Below are positions 51,201-58,654 of a stretch of DNA of 64,000 nt, in pieces. This DNA comes from Dyella nitratireducens (GTDB lineage: Bacteria; Pseudomonadota; Gammaproteobacteria; Xanthomonadales; Rhodanobacteraceae): assembly GCF_014642835.1 (NCBI RefSeq), contig NZ_BMJA01000001.1, forward strand, positions 1,659,267-1,723,266, in the 5' to 3' direction. The stretch's first letter is position 1. Each line of letters begins with the position of its first letter. The position numbers and the translations under genes are program-made. The notes under the pieces were generated by a model. That model was not told the origin of the DNA. It searched no databases and worked only from the letters and a program-made list of their open reading frames with translations.

Positions 51201-53213
51201 CTGCCGTATGGCCAATGGCTGACCTCAGAGACGGTCAAAGCACACAGCGCAGCGATCGTCGCCAACCATCTCACCCGCATCCGCGTGCCGCATCGCATGG
51301 AGCCGGGCGTCCTGCCCGGCTTCAACCGCGTGGTGTACCAGCATGCACGGCAGCCGCTGGTGTCGATCATTGTGCCGACCAAGGATCAGCTGCCGCTGCT
51401 CAACGGCCTGATCGACAGCCTGCTGTCCAAGACCAGCTACTTCAACTACGAGTTGCTGATCATCGACAACAACACCGAAGAACCGGCGGCATGCGCCTAC
51501 CTCGACGGCATCGCGCGATTGAATAGCCAGCAGTTGCGTGTGTTGCGCTACCCGCATCCGTTCAATTATTCGGCCATCAACAACTTTGCGGCGGCGCAGG
51601 CACGTGGCGAATACCTGATCTTGCTCAACAACGATACAGCCGTATTGCACGCGGACTGGATCGAAGCGCTGCTCAACCATGCACAGCGCCCGGAAGTCGG
51701 CATTGTCGGCGCCAAGCTGCATTTCCCTGATGGCCGCATCCAGCACGGTGGTGTGGTGCTGGGCTTGCGCGGCCCGGCCGATCACCCGTTCATCGGCCAG
51801 CCGATGGAAGCGGACGGCTACATGCATCGCCTGCGCGTGGATCAGAACTACACCGCGGTCACGGCGGCGTGCCTGATGATCCGCAAGTCCGTCTACGACG
51901 AAGTGGGCGGCCTGGACGAGCAGGATTTCAAGGTTTCCTACAACGACATCGACTTGTGCCTGAAAGTGCACAAAGCCGGCTACCTCGCCGTATGGACGCC
52001 GTATGCGCGCCTGATGCACGTGGGCAACGTCAGCCAGAACAAGGTGGACAAAACCGCGCAGGAAGCCAAGCAGAAACGCTTCGAAGGCGAGCAGCACGCG
52101 ATGTACCGCAAGTGGCTGACGCTGCTCGCGCGCGATCCCGCTTACAGCACCAACCTCAGCATCGATGGGTCGGGGTTTGAACTGGATCCTCTGCGCAGCA
52201 AAGCCTGGCAACCGTTTGCGAGTCCGCTGTTGCCGCGCATGTTCTGCGTCGCGGCGGACGAACACGGCTGTGGTCATTACCGCATCCGCCAACCGTTTGC
52301 TTCGATGCAACGCGAGGGCATGGTGGAGGGCGTCATCGCCGGTGTGCATTTGACGCCGGTGGCGATGGAACGCTTCCAGCCCACCTCATTGGTGATGCAG
52401 CGGCAGATCAACGAACACCAGATCAAGCTGCTGGAAAGCTATCGCGATTATTCCAAGGCCTTCAAAGTGTTCGAACTGGACGACCTGATCCAGCAGATCC
52501 CGGTGAAGAGCATGTTCCACGGCCTTATGCCCAAGGACGTGGTGAAGTCGCTGCGCCGCGCCCTGTCCACGGTGGACCGTTTCGTGGTTTCCACGGATAC
52601 CTTGGCGGAAGAATTCAAAGGCTTCCACGGCGATATCCGCGTGGTACTGAACCGCCTACCCGTGGATTGGTGGAGCCATTTGTCATCGCAGCGCCGTGTC
52701 AGTCGCAAGCCACGCGTGGGCTGGGGCGGCGGATCCAGTCACCGTGGCGACCTGGAATTGATTGCCGACGTGGTGCGCGATCTGGCCGACGAAGTGGAAT
52801 GGGTGTTCTTCGGCATGTGCCCCGACAAGCTGCGTCCCTATGTGCATGAATTCCATACCGGCGTACCGATCGAGGAATATCCGCGCAAACTCGCTTCACT
52901 GAATCTGGATCTTGCGCTGGCACCGCTGGAAGAGAATGCGTTCAATGAATGCAAGAGCAATTTGCGCCTGCTCGAATACGGTGCCTGCGGCTTTCCGGTG
53001 ATCTGCACCGACATCGTGTGCTATCAGAATGATCTGCCGGCTACGCGCGTAAAGAATCGCTACAAGGATTGGATGAGCGCGATTCGTATGCACCTGGATG
53101 ACCTGGATGCGACGGCGAAGACTGGCGATGCGTTGCGCGATGCGGTGCTGAAGGATTGGATGCTGGAAGGCGACAAGCTGGTGGCTTGGCGGGATGCGTG
53201 GATGCCGAACTAG
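48225..53213 (+). CDS. Multi-module glycosyltransferase/methyltransferase, probable flagellin glycosylation enzyme
   Basis: 1662 residues from the ATG at 48225 (AGGA 8 nt upstream). Modules in order: a GT92/GT2-like domain (about 1-250; AICAVFKDEAAYLREWVEFH and metal-binding DIDEF); a SAM methyltransferase (about 340-560; VLEIGCGGGALTRAW); a spacer; a degenerate GT2 domain (about 818-1000; AVYFDEDAHIGG, PIFKPDFNLDML); and an intact GT2 domain (about 1045-1290; VSIIVPTKDQLPLL, LLIIDNNTEE, YLILLNNDTAVL). A GT4-like C-terminal domain follows (about 1335-1655; RVGWGGGSSHRGDLELI, ECKSNLRLLEYGACGFPVICTD). Divergent from fliC and close to two further methyltransferase genes, it probably builds and O-methylates a flagellin glycan, as proposed for similar flagellar-locus enzymes of Xanthomonas and Pseudomonas. 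Substrate unknown. Confidence 0.88.
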   Translation: MRCVLAICAVFKDEAAYLREWVEFHQLMGVERFYLYNNNSSDRYLDALQPHMASGAVVLHEWPQHPAQLQAYEHCLKTHGSEADWIAFIDIDEFLFAPNAKLLPDVLADYADHPAVGVNWVMFGSGGHITKPPGGVLGNYLRRGVLDGGIPYRQPDGSYRPENTHIKSIVQPSKVVACTNPHFMLYADNMRAVDENGRPMDGAFTEKVSVEKLRINHYWSKSEEECRLKFAKPLADSTGTRDWSWFLVHEKVLNETHDDVVLRVVAQLGVLPPTWPLDSFVRNEEGVWHSPLRDRPAHKTIHALASQLYDVVKDAADTRVYSPVLARDIHTRTSALHLSPRRANLLQAFDAFPPGTRVLEIGCGGGALTRAWAERGCVVDAIEFAPHWARVAAARVRDCPHVRVFQASLRELALQAEYDVVSLAVADDYAEAWPRADALGEAIVTAAKALKPNGVLMLALPNRQASRALRDIPSRVKIEAALRATGFAEIDTQLAFPDALLPEVLISAQAQQAAPELRLDDLIAQRPLLRDAGKEAVQWEMHYEAGTLAEHAPGLLLVARRSGTSSPLRTNVLAQSFADNRVPAGNTVTEYVLENGALRVAPRALSPEATWVGSAFDPVREPHPLATGRSLLVLIRKAIHDQRTDLLVALLRKWGALIYAQANDEDKIPGEWLDALPAHIYLEPDGESLSFHGGEWRARQPVEKQIPVYVGLWQIAYEAGLETLLGLASPAERVTWLCKRLLIDASAEWTGHGRNINEAFAREIHEGDCWNRTDRHLKIIPEWLIPPPPSNLYKHWQTQLQLSATAVAQAMRRIEAYGAPRVQVIVIDRDNNVEAVQATQNSLEAQHYPHYQLSVIGSDDVMQRLNSEIAASDADWVQLLHAGDLLHPAALLLLAERAVSHPYLRAVYFDEDAHIGGMFEQPIFKPDFNLDMLRSYPYVGRALALQRQRCIELGGLQAHYGDMAPYDLLFRLIETDGLQAIGHIAEVMHRAALPYGQWLTSETVKAHSAAIVANHLTRIRVPHRMEPGVLPGFNRVVYQHARQPLVSIIVPTKDQLPLLNGLIDSLLSKTSYFNYELLIIDNNTEEPAACAYLDGIARLNSQQLRVLRYPHPFNYSAINNFAAAQARGEYLILLNNDTAVLHADWIEALLNHAQRPEVGIVGAKLHFPDGRIQHGGVVLGLRGPADHPFIGQPMEADGYMHRLRVDQNYTAVTAACLMIRKSVYDEVGGLDEQDFKVSYNDIDLCLKVHKAGYLAVWTPYARLMHVGNVSQNKVDKTAQEAKQKRFEGEQHAMYRKWLTLLARDPAYSTNLSIDGSGFELDPLRSKAWQPFASPLLPRMFCVAADEHGCGHYRIRQPFASMQREGMVEGVIAGVHLTPVAMERFQPTSLVMQRQINEHQIKLLESYRDYSKAFKVFELDDLIQQIPVKSMFHGLMPKDVVKSLRRALSTVDRFVVSTDTLAEEFKGFHGDIRVVLNRLPVDWWSHLSSQRRVSRKPRVGWGGGSSHRGDLELIADVVRDLADEVEWVFFGMCPDKLRPYVHEFHTGVPIEEYPRKLASLNLDLALAPLEENAFNECKSNLRLLEYGACGFPVICTDIVCYQNDLPATRVKNRYKDWMSAIRMHLDDLDATAKTGDALRDAVLKDWMLEGDKLVAWRDAWMPN

Positions 53214-53291
53214 CATGCCTTGCCGCTCCTCCCTGCGAGGATAAGGTTGGGGTGAGCGCCGTGCTTGCCGAAAACGTCTTTGCAAGTACTC

Positions 53292-53363
53292 GTAGGTTGG
53301 GGTGCAAACCCCAACATCGGAATGTATGTGGATGGCGATGTTGGGGTTTGCACCCCAACCTAC
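53292..53363. repeat. GTAG-type REP pair, copy 5
   Basis: A 72-bp inverted pair between the glycosyltransferase and ATPase genes, nearly identical to copy 4. Confidence 0.9.
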
Positions 53364-53438
53364 GGACCACGATCTTGCTCGGTCCAAGTACTTCGTGTAG
53401 TCATGCGGCCTCTGGATGCCTGTCTCGGACGACCACGC

Positions 53439-54605
53439 ATGCTTACAACGCTGGCGATAGCCAATTACCGTTCCTTGCGTTCACTGACCCTTCCACTGGG
53501 TCGATTGAACCTGATCACCGGCCCCAACGGCAGCGGCAAATCGAATCTTTATCGCGCCTTGCGCTTGCTCGCTGAAACCGCGCATGGCGGTGTAGTGAAT
53601 GCGCTGGCGCGTGAGGGTGGCTTGTCCTCGACACTGTGGGCCGGGCCCGAACGTATATCGCGCAGGATGTTGCAGGGCGAGGTGCCGGTCCAGGGTGGGC
53701 CACGCCTGGAACCGATTGCGCTCAGGCTTGGTTTTGCCGGCGACGATTTCGGCTACGCGATCGACCTCGGTCTTCCCGCACCGGCGAATGCACCAACCGC
53801 TTTCAGCCTCGATCCGGAGATCAAGCGCGAGGCTATTTGGGCCGGGCCTTTCCTGCGTCCCTCGAATGTCCTGGTTGATCGGCAAGGCTCACTGGCAAAG
53901 GTCAAGGACGGGCGCAGCTGGCGTGTCGTGGCCAAACACCTCAACCCGTTCGAAAGCATGTTCACCCAACTTGCAGATCCCGAGCGTGCGCCAGAAGTGC
54001 TAACGATGCGCGAGGCAATTCGCGGCTGGCGTTTCTACGACCATTTCCGCTCGGACCGAGATGCACCGGCGCGATTGGCACAACTGGGCACGCGTACCCC
54101 AGTACTGAGCCACGACGGCAGCGATCTCGCAGCAGCCTGGCAGACCATTCGCGAGATTGGCGATGGACAAGCTCTGGATGAAGCCGTCGAGGACGCTTTT
54201 CCTGGCGCGTCGGTCGGGGTAGACATCAGCAATGACCGCTTCGGCCTAATCTTCAAACAACACGGCTTGTTGCGCCCGCTTTCCGCCAGCGAATTGTCGG
54301 ACGGCACGCTGCGCTACCTGCTGTGGATCGCCGCGCTGCATACGCCACGGCCGCCATCCCTGATGGTGTTGAACGAGCCGGAGACCAGTCTTCATCCCGA
54401 CCTGCTCCCCGCCTTGGCGCGCTTGATCGGACAAGCTGCATCGAAAAGCCAGCTATGGGTGATATCGCACGCATCCAGGCTTATTGCTGCGCTCGAAGAC
54501 CTGCCTGTCTGCAACACCATCTCACTCGAAAAGGAGCTAAGCCAGACACGCATCATCGGGCAACGGGAACTGGATGAACCGGCATGGCATTGGCCTGAGC
54601 GTTAG
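53439..54605 (+). CDS. RecF/OLD-like AAA ATPase (predicted ATPase, no nuclease domain)
   Basis: A 388-residue ABC/SMC-type ATPase. Near the N-terminus is MLTTLAIANYRSLRSLTLPLGRLNLITGPNGSGKSNLYRALRLL (Walker A GPNGSGKS). A signature-like LSASELSDGTLRYLLWIAAL follows, then Walker B and D-loop LMVLNEPETSLHPDLLPALARLI and the H-loop VISHASRL. No TOPRIM nuclease follows, unlike OLD proteins. The family (AAA_21-type predicted ATPases) has unknown cellular roles, some in phage defence; no partner gene such as a nuclease lies beside it here. An ATG at 53403 is an alternative start. It is part of the accessory block interrupting the flagellar genes. Confidence 0.85.
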   Translation: MLTTLAIANYRSLRSLTLPLGRLNLITGPNGSGKSNLYRALRLLAETAHGGVVNALAREGGLSSTLWAGPERISRRMLQGEVPVQGGPRLEPIALRLGFAGDDFGYAIDLGLPAPANAPTAFSLDPEIKREAIWAGPFLRPSNVLVDRQGSLAKVKDGRSWRVVAKHLNPFESMFTQLADPERAPEVLTMREAIRGWRFYDHFRSDRDAPARLAQLGTRTPVLSHDGSDLAAAWQTIREIGDGQALDEAVEDAFPGASVGVDISNDRFGLIFKQHGLLRPLSASELSDGTLRYLLWIAALHTPRPPSLMVLNEPETSLHPDLLPALARLIGQAASKSQLWVISHASRLIAALEDLPVCNTISLEKELSQTRIIGQRELDEPAWHWPER

Positions 54606-54615
54606 CGATCCACCC

Positions 54616-54636
54616 ATAGTTGACTGAGTCAACTAT
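54616..54636. promoter_or_regulatory. 21-bp palindromic operator of the MarR-GNAT gene
   Basis: Perfect arms ATAGTTGACT / AGTCAACTAT around a single G, 41 nt before the start of the MarR-type gene. It overlaps a TTGACT that could serve as -35 (TACCTT 18 nt later), so it is probably an autorepression site. Confidence 0.75.
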
Positions 54637-54676
54637 CTAGGCGTACCTTCTGGCCACCGGTCCCCAAGGTACGCCC

Positions 54677-55633
54677 ATGCCCATCTCCGAGTCGCTTTCC
54701 CATCAAGCCGAAGCCGTCCGCAGCTTCAACCGCTTCTACACCCGTCAGATCGGCGTACTCGACGAAGGGCTGCTGGCCAGCCCCTTTACCTTGACGCAAG
54801 CTCGCGTGCTGTTCGAACTGGGCACGCGCAAAACCGTCACCGCGGGCGAGATCGGCGAGTTGCTGGGCCTGGACGCGGGTTATCTCAGCCGCATGGTGCA
54901 GGGTTTCATGACGCAGGGCCTGTTGACGCGGCAGCCATCCAAAGAGGACGGACGGCAATGGTTGCTGTCGCTGACGAACGAGGGACGCAAGGCGTTCCGC
55001 GAACTGGACCGCACCTCGCATCAGCTTACGGCGTCGCATTTGTCCCGCCTTTCGGAACCAGGACGACATCGTCTTTTGGCGTCGATGAAGGAAGTACAGC
55101 GATTGCTCTCGCCCGCTAACGACGCCGGCAAAGTCGTCATACGCACTCATCGCATCGGCGATATCGGCTGGGCGATTGAACGTCATGGACAGCTTTATGC
55201 CGACGAATTCCATTTGAATGAAGCATTCGAAGCCCTGGTCGCTACGCTGTTCGCCCAATTCGCCAGCAAGCACGATCCCGCCAAGGAACGCATGTGGGTC
55301 GCCGAAGTGGATGGCGAGCGCATGGGTTGCGTGTTCGTGGTGCGCAATGCGGAAGACCCAACCGTCGCGCAGCTCCGCTGCCTGCTCGTCGACCCGAAGG
55401 CGCGCGGCCTGGCCATCGGCAAGCAGCTGGTCGACGCGTGCATTGCTTTTGCCACCGAAGCCGGCTACGCCAGGATGATGCTATGGACCAACGACATCCT
55501 GGTTTCTGCCCGCCGTATCTACCAGGCGGCCGGCTTCTCGCTGGTATCGGAGGAACCGCACCATAGCTTTGGTCATGACATGGTGGGGCAGGTTTGGATG
55601 CGCGAGTTTGGAGTTAGCTCCAGCAAGCTTTGA
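54677..55633 (+). CDS. MarR-family regulator fused to GNAT acetyltransferase
   Basis: 318 residues. The N-terminal winged-helix MarR domain (about 1-145) reads LTQARVLFELGTRKTVTAGEIGELLGLDAGYLSRMVQGFMTQGLLTRQPSKEDGRQWLLSLTNEGR. The C-terminal GNAT domain (about 160-312) has the acetyl-CoA site LLVDPKARGLAIGKQLVDACI and the family-typical WTNDILVSARRIYQAAGFSLVSEE. Such fusions are common in soil bacteria; the acetylated substrate is unknown. The perfect palindrome upstream is its likely operator. Confidence 0.93.
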   Translation: MPISESLSHQAEAVRSFNRFYTRQIGVLDEGLLASPFTLTQARVLFELGTRKTVTAGEIGELLGLDAGYLSRMVQGFMTQGLLTRQPSKEDGRQWLLSLTNEGRKAFRELDRTSHQLTASHLSRLSEPGRHRLLASMKEVQRLLSPANDAGKVVIRTHRIGDIGWAIERHGQLYADEFHLNEAFEALVATLFAQFASKHDPAKERMWVAEVDGERMGCVFVVRNAEDPTVAQLRCLLVDPKARGLAIGKQLVDACIAFATEAGYARMMLWTNDILVSARRIYQAAGFSLVSEEPHHSFGHDMVGQVWMREFGVSSSKL

Positions 55634-55665
55634 TTTGCCGGAACACCGTGCGGGAAGGCTGTCGC

Positions 55666-55715
55666 ATGTAACGTATACGTGACATTGACGGTAAAATGTG
55701 CAATATATGGCACAT
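55666..55715. promoter_or_regulatory. Paired HipB-type operators upstream of hipBA
   Basis: Two 20-bp inverted repeats with ATGT..ACAT ends: 55666-55685 (ATGTAACGTATACGTGACAT) and 55696-55715 (ATGTGCAATATATGGCACAT). Their centres are exactly 30 bp apart, about three helical turns. A TAAAAT -10-like hexamer lies between them. Expected to be bound by the HipB repressor (inference). Confidence 0.6.
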
Positions 55716-55971
55716 GTCGTCCGCGCCTCTCACCCGCCTTGGTCACGCCATCCGCAACATGCGCCAGCACCGCGGGCTGACGCAGCAGGACCTTGCGTCC
55801 CGGGCCGGCGTCCCTCGGCGAAAAGTCATCGAAGTGGAGCAAGGCTCTCCTCGAGTGGCCATCGAAACCTATGCCAAGGTCGCTCATGCCCTGGGCGGGG
55901 AGCTATCCGTCGCTCCCGCGCGACGTCCCACGCTCGAAGAGCTGAGGGAGATATTCACCGATGAAGACTAA
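55714..55971 (+). CDS. hipB: HipB-like antitoxin (XRE family)
   Basis: An 85-residue DNA-binding antitoxin/repressor with the helix-turn-helix LGHAIRNMRQHRGLTQQDLASRAGVPRRKVIEVEQGSPRVAIETYAKVAHALGGEL. The ATG at 55714 is used; the ATG at 55696 lies on the edge of the second operator palindrome and would add six residues. It overlaps hipA by 11 nt, the standard coupled arrangement of hipBA. Confidence 0.88.
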   Translation: MSSAPLTRLGHAIRNMRQHRGLTQQDLASRAGVPRRKVIEVEQGSPRVAIETYAKVAHALGGELSVAPARRPTLEELREIFTDED

Positions 55972-57196
55972 AGCGGTCGAGCATTTGCGGGTCAGTACCC
56001 CGCAAGGCGACTCAGGCATCCTCTCGCGCGAAGCGACCGCGTATTTCTTCCAATATCACCCTTCCATCCATCCAGCGGCCGAAGTCAGTCTGACCATGCC
56101 GCATAGGATCGAGCAGTACCGCGACGAACAGCTCTTTCCTTTGTTCGAGATGAACATGCCGGAAGGGTATGTCCTGGAGGAGTTGCGCAATCGCTTTGCC
56201 AAGGCGGGCCGATTCGATCCCATGCTGTTGCTCGCCCTTACCGGCCATGAGGCTGCTATCGGCCGCGTCATGGTCGACACACCCGAGGTGTCGCCCGATG
56301 ACTCAGACAAAGGCGTATCACTCGCGCAAATTCTCGCCTGGGATGGCGCGGAAAATCTTTTCGCCGAACTCTCTCGCCGATACCTGAAGCGAAGCGGCGT
56401 ATCGGGCATTCAACCGAAACTGCTCGTACCGGAAGACAACCGTGACGAGGTATACGGAAAAGGCGCACTCACAACACGCGAACTGATCGTCAAAAGTGCC
56501 GGCGACAGATATCCGGGCCTGGCGGTCAACGAGTTTATTTGCATGAGCATCGCCAAGGCGGCAGGCATTCCAGTCCCCGAGTTCCATCTGTCCGAAAACA
56601 GACAGCTGTTCGTCATGCGGCGCTTCGATCGCACGCCTGAAGGCAAGGCTCTGGGTTTCGAAGACATGGCCGTGCTCACGGGAAGATCCACGGCCGACAA
56701 ATACAAAGGCAGCTATACCCAGATAGCCAACGCTCTACAAATGTTCTGCGCAGCAGAATACAGGTCACAAGCATTGACCCAGCTGTTCGATCAAGTGGCT
56801 TTGTCCTGCATCGTCGGCAATGGAGACGCGCACCTGAAGAATTTCGGTGTGCTCTACACGGACCCTGTGGTTGGTGACGTGCGCATGGCACCCGCCTACG
56901 ACATCGTCAACACCACCTGTTACATACCAGAAGACGGACTTGCCTTGTCTTTAAAAGGCACGCGCAATCTGTTCGTGGCGCGTGTGGAACTCATGGCATT
57001 CGCACACGATTGCGAAGTGACTGACGCACGCGAACGCATCGGCGGCATCATGGAAGCTTGCACGGCAACGCTGGCTGCACATGCCGTGTTACTTGAGGAT
57101 TTCCCTGAACTCGAATCCGCCATTCGACGCGGCCTGGCGCAGTTCCAATCCACCTATAGCTCCACCACGCGGACACATTCATTCAAATCAACTTGA
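55961..57196 (+). CDS. hipA: HipA-like serine/threonine kinase toxin
   Basis: A 411-residue HipA-family kinase. The N-subdomain contains SLTMPHRIEQY and LFPLFEMNMPEGYVLEEL. The flexible Gly/Ser loop SGVSGIQPK (145-153) is where HipA proteins autophosphorylate. The ATP-site Lys is in LIVKSAG, the catalytic loop is VGNGDAHLKNF (Asp289, Asn294), and the metal-binding Asp314 is in APAYDIVNT, so it appears active. E. coli HipA phosphorylates GltX and causes persistence; the target here is unknown. It converges on and overlaps by 14 nt the methyltransferase gene at 57183. Confidence 0.93.
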   Translation: MKTKAVEHLRVSTPQGDSGILSREATAYFFQYHPSIHPAAEVSLTMPHRIEQYRDEQLFPLFEMNMPEGYVLEELRNRFAKAGRFDPMLLLALTGHEAAIGRVMVDTPEVSPDDSDKGVSLAQILAWDGAENLFAELSRRYLKRSGVSGIQPKLLVPEDNRDEVYGKGALTTRELIVKSAGDRYPGLAVNEFICMSIAKAAGIPVPEFHLSENRQLFVMRRFDRTPEGKALGFEDMAVLTGRSTADKYKGSYTQIANALQMFCAAEYRSQALTQLFDQVALSCIVGNGDAHLKNFGVLYTDPVVGDVRMAPAYDIVNTTCYIPEDGLALSLKGTRNLFVARVELMAFAHDCEVTDARERIGGIMEACTATLAAHAVLLEDFPELESAIRRGLAQFQSTYSSTTRTHSFKST

Positions 57197-57902
57197 ACAA
57201 TTTTCCCGGCACATTCTGGAAATTCACCGCACTCGCCAGCAGCGTCCCGCGCTGATACGAAAAACTCTTGTCCGTGGTCGGCTGGAAGAATTCGATGAAT
57301 TCCAGGCTGCGCTTGCCGAGCACGAAGCCGCCGATCAAGGGCGGATTCACCGCATACATCATCGGCACCAGCGCCATCATCGAGCTGGCCGGCACGCCGA
57401 TCAGGTGTTCTTCCAGGTCGCCGCTTTGCTGGCTGTGTTGCGGATAAAACCACAGCGGCGTGCTGATGAAGAGAAAGGAATCGTTGCCCATGCTGGTAAG
57501 CAAGGTACGTAAAAGCCACTTTGCCGTCTCGGCATTGAGATGCTCGATCACATCAAGCAGGCAGATGATGTTGTACTGGGCGAAGCGGTCGGAGGGAATG
57601 CTTTGCGCCAGGCCGTGCCAAGCGTTGCGGTAGATCTTTTGTTCGAACAAGGCCTGGTTGGCGAAGGCGCCCTCGAATCCGTCCACGCCGTCGACCGACC
57701 AATGCTGGGTGGCAGGATGACTTTTGATCAATTGGCCGAGCCCACCCATGCCGAAACCGATGTCGAGCACTTCGACGTTCGCGGCATTGTCCTGCATGAT
57801 GTGGAAGATCAATTCCTTGGGCGATGCCGAATCGCCGGCAGGTAGCAGCTGCGTATCGATGGAATCGATCTGTTGATAGTCTTTGAGAACCTGCCGCAAC
57901 AT
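57183..57902 (-). CDS. SAM-dependent methyltransferase (flagellar glycan-associated?)
   Basis: A 239-residue class I methyltransferase: VEVLDIGFGMGGLGQLIKSH (motif I), VDGVDGF (acidic loop), IICLLDVIEHLNAETAKWLLRTLL (motif IV/post-motif). It lies downstream of another methyltransferase and near flgL, in the region flanking the flagellin glycosyltransferase. Methylation of a glycan sugar is a reasonable guess but unproven. Confidence 0.8.
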   Translation of the reverse strand: MLRQVLKDYQQIDSIDTQLLPAGDSASPKELIFHIMQDNAANVEVLDIGFGMGGLGQLIKSHPATQHWSVDGVDGFEGAFANQALFEQKIYRNAWHGLAQSIPSDRFAQYNIICLLDVIEHLNAETAKWLLRTLLTSMGNDSFLFISTPLWFYPQHSQQSGDLEEHLIGVPASSMMALVPMMYAVNPPLIGGFVLGKRSLEFIEFFQPTTDKSFSYQRGTLLASAVNFQNVPGKLFKLI

Positions 57903-57945
57903 ACGTGGCCTTCGATAGATAGGGGTCAGTAGCGTCTGTCGTTGA

Positions 57946-58614
57946 TCAGACCGGGATGGCCTTCACGACGAACTGGAACACGTTTGCGTCCTGCACCGCC
58001 TGCTCCGGATTTCCACCGGCCACCTGGGCCATGGCGCGGATGTACGGGGCGAACTGCTCGCCGCCGGGATGGTTGAGCATGCGCGTGATGCCCGTGACGA
58101 TGCCGAAGCCTGCGCGCTGGAACATCTCCAGCAACGTAACGCGCGTAAACCAGCGCAGATGGGTACGATCCAGCAGGCCGGCCGGCTCGTAGCGGAAATC
58201 GCCGCAGCTCAAGCGTGCCTGGATGCTCCAGTGCTGCACGTTGGGCACGCAAGCCAGCAAACAGCCGTCGGCGGGCATGATCTCGCGCAGGTTGGCCAGC
58301 AATTGCCAGGGATCGCGCAGATGCTCCAGCACGTCGGCAAAAACCCAGCAGTCGGCATGGAAACGGTCGCGCAGAAAATCTTTGTCTTTGGTTTCAATGT
58401 CGAACGAAAGCACTTCGTCGCAGTGGGCGGCCGCCATCTGGGTGTATTCCGGCACGATATCCACGCCCACGTAGTGCGCATGCGGATTGAGTTTCTTGTA
58501 CTCGCGTGCGAGCACACCGGAGCTGCAGCCAATCTCGACGACACGGCGCCGGTCGAGCGGCATCAGGTTGAGCACGTCTTGGTTGTGGATCTGATTGACA
58601 GGTGTTTGTTGCAT
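57946..58614 (-). CDS. SAM-dependent methyltransferase (flagellar glycan-associated?)
   Basis: A 222-residue class I methyltransferase: RRVVEIGCSSGVLAREYKKLNPHAHYVGVDIVPEYTQMA, then CWVFADVLEHLRDPWQLLANLREIMPADGCLLACVPNVQHWS, and DRTHLRWFTRVTLLEMFQRAGF, typical of methyltransferases in polysaccharide clusters. The ATG at 58614 is used. 40 nt downstream of flgL, 43 nt upstream of the next methyltransferase; probably co-transcribed with flgKL. Confidence 0.85.
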   Translation of the reverse strand: MQQTPVNQIHNQDVLNLMPLDRRRVVEIGCSSGVLAREYKKLNPHAHYVGVDIVPEYTQMAAAHCDEVLSFDIETKDKDFLRDRFHADCWVFADVLEHLRDPWQLLANLREIMPADGCLLACVPNVQHWSIQARLSCGDFRYEPAGLLDRTHLRWFTRVTLLEMFQRAGFGIVTGITRMLNHPGGEQFAPYIRAMAQVAGGNPEQAVQDANVFQFVVKAIPV

Positions 58615-58654
58615 GATGTGAAAACTCCGGATGCGCAAAGCCCGTGCGGGTGTA

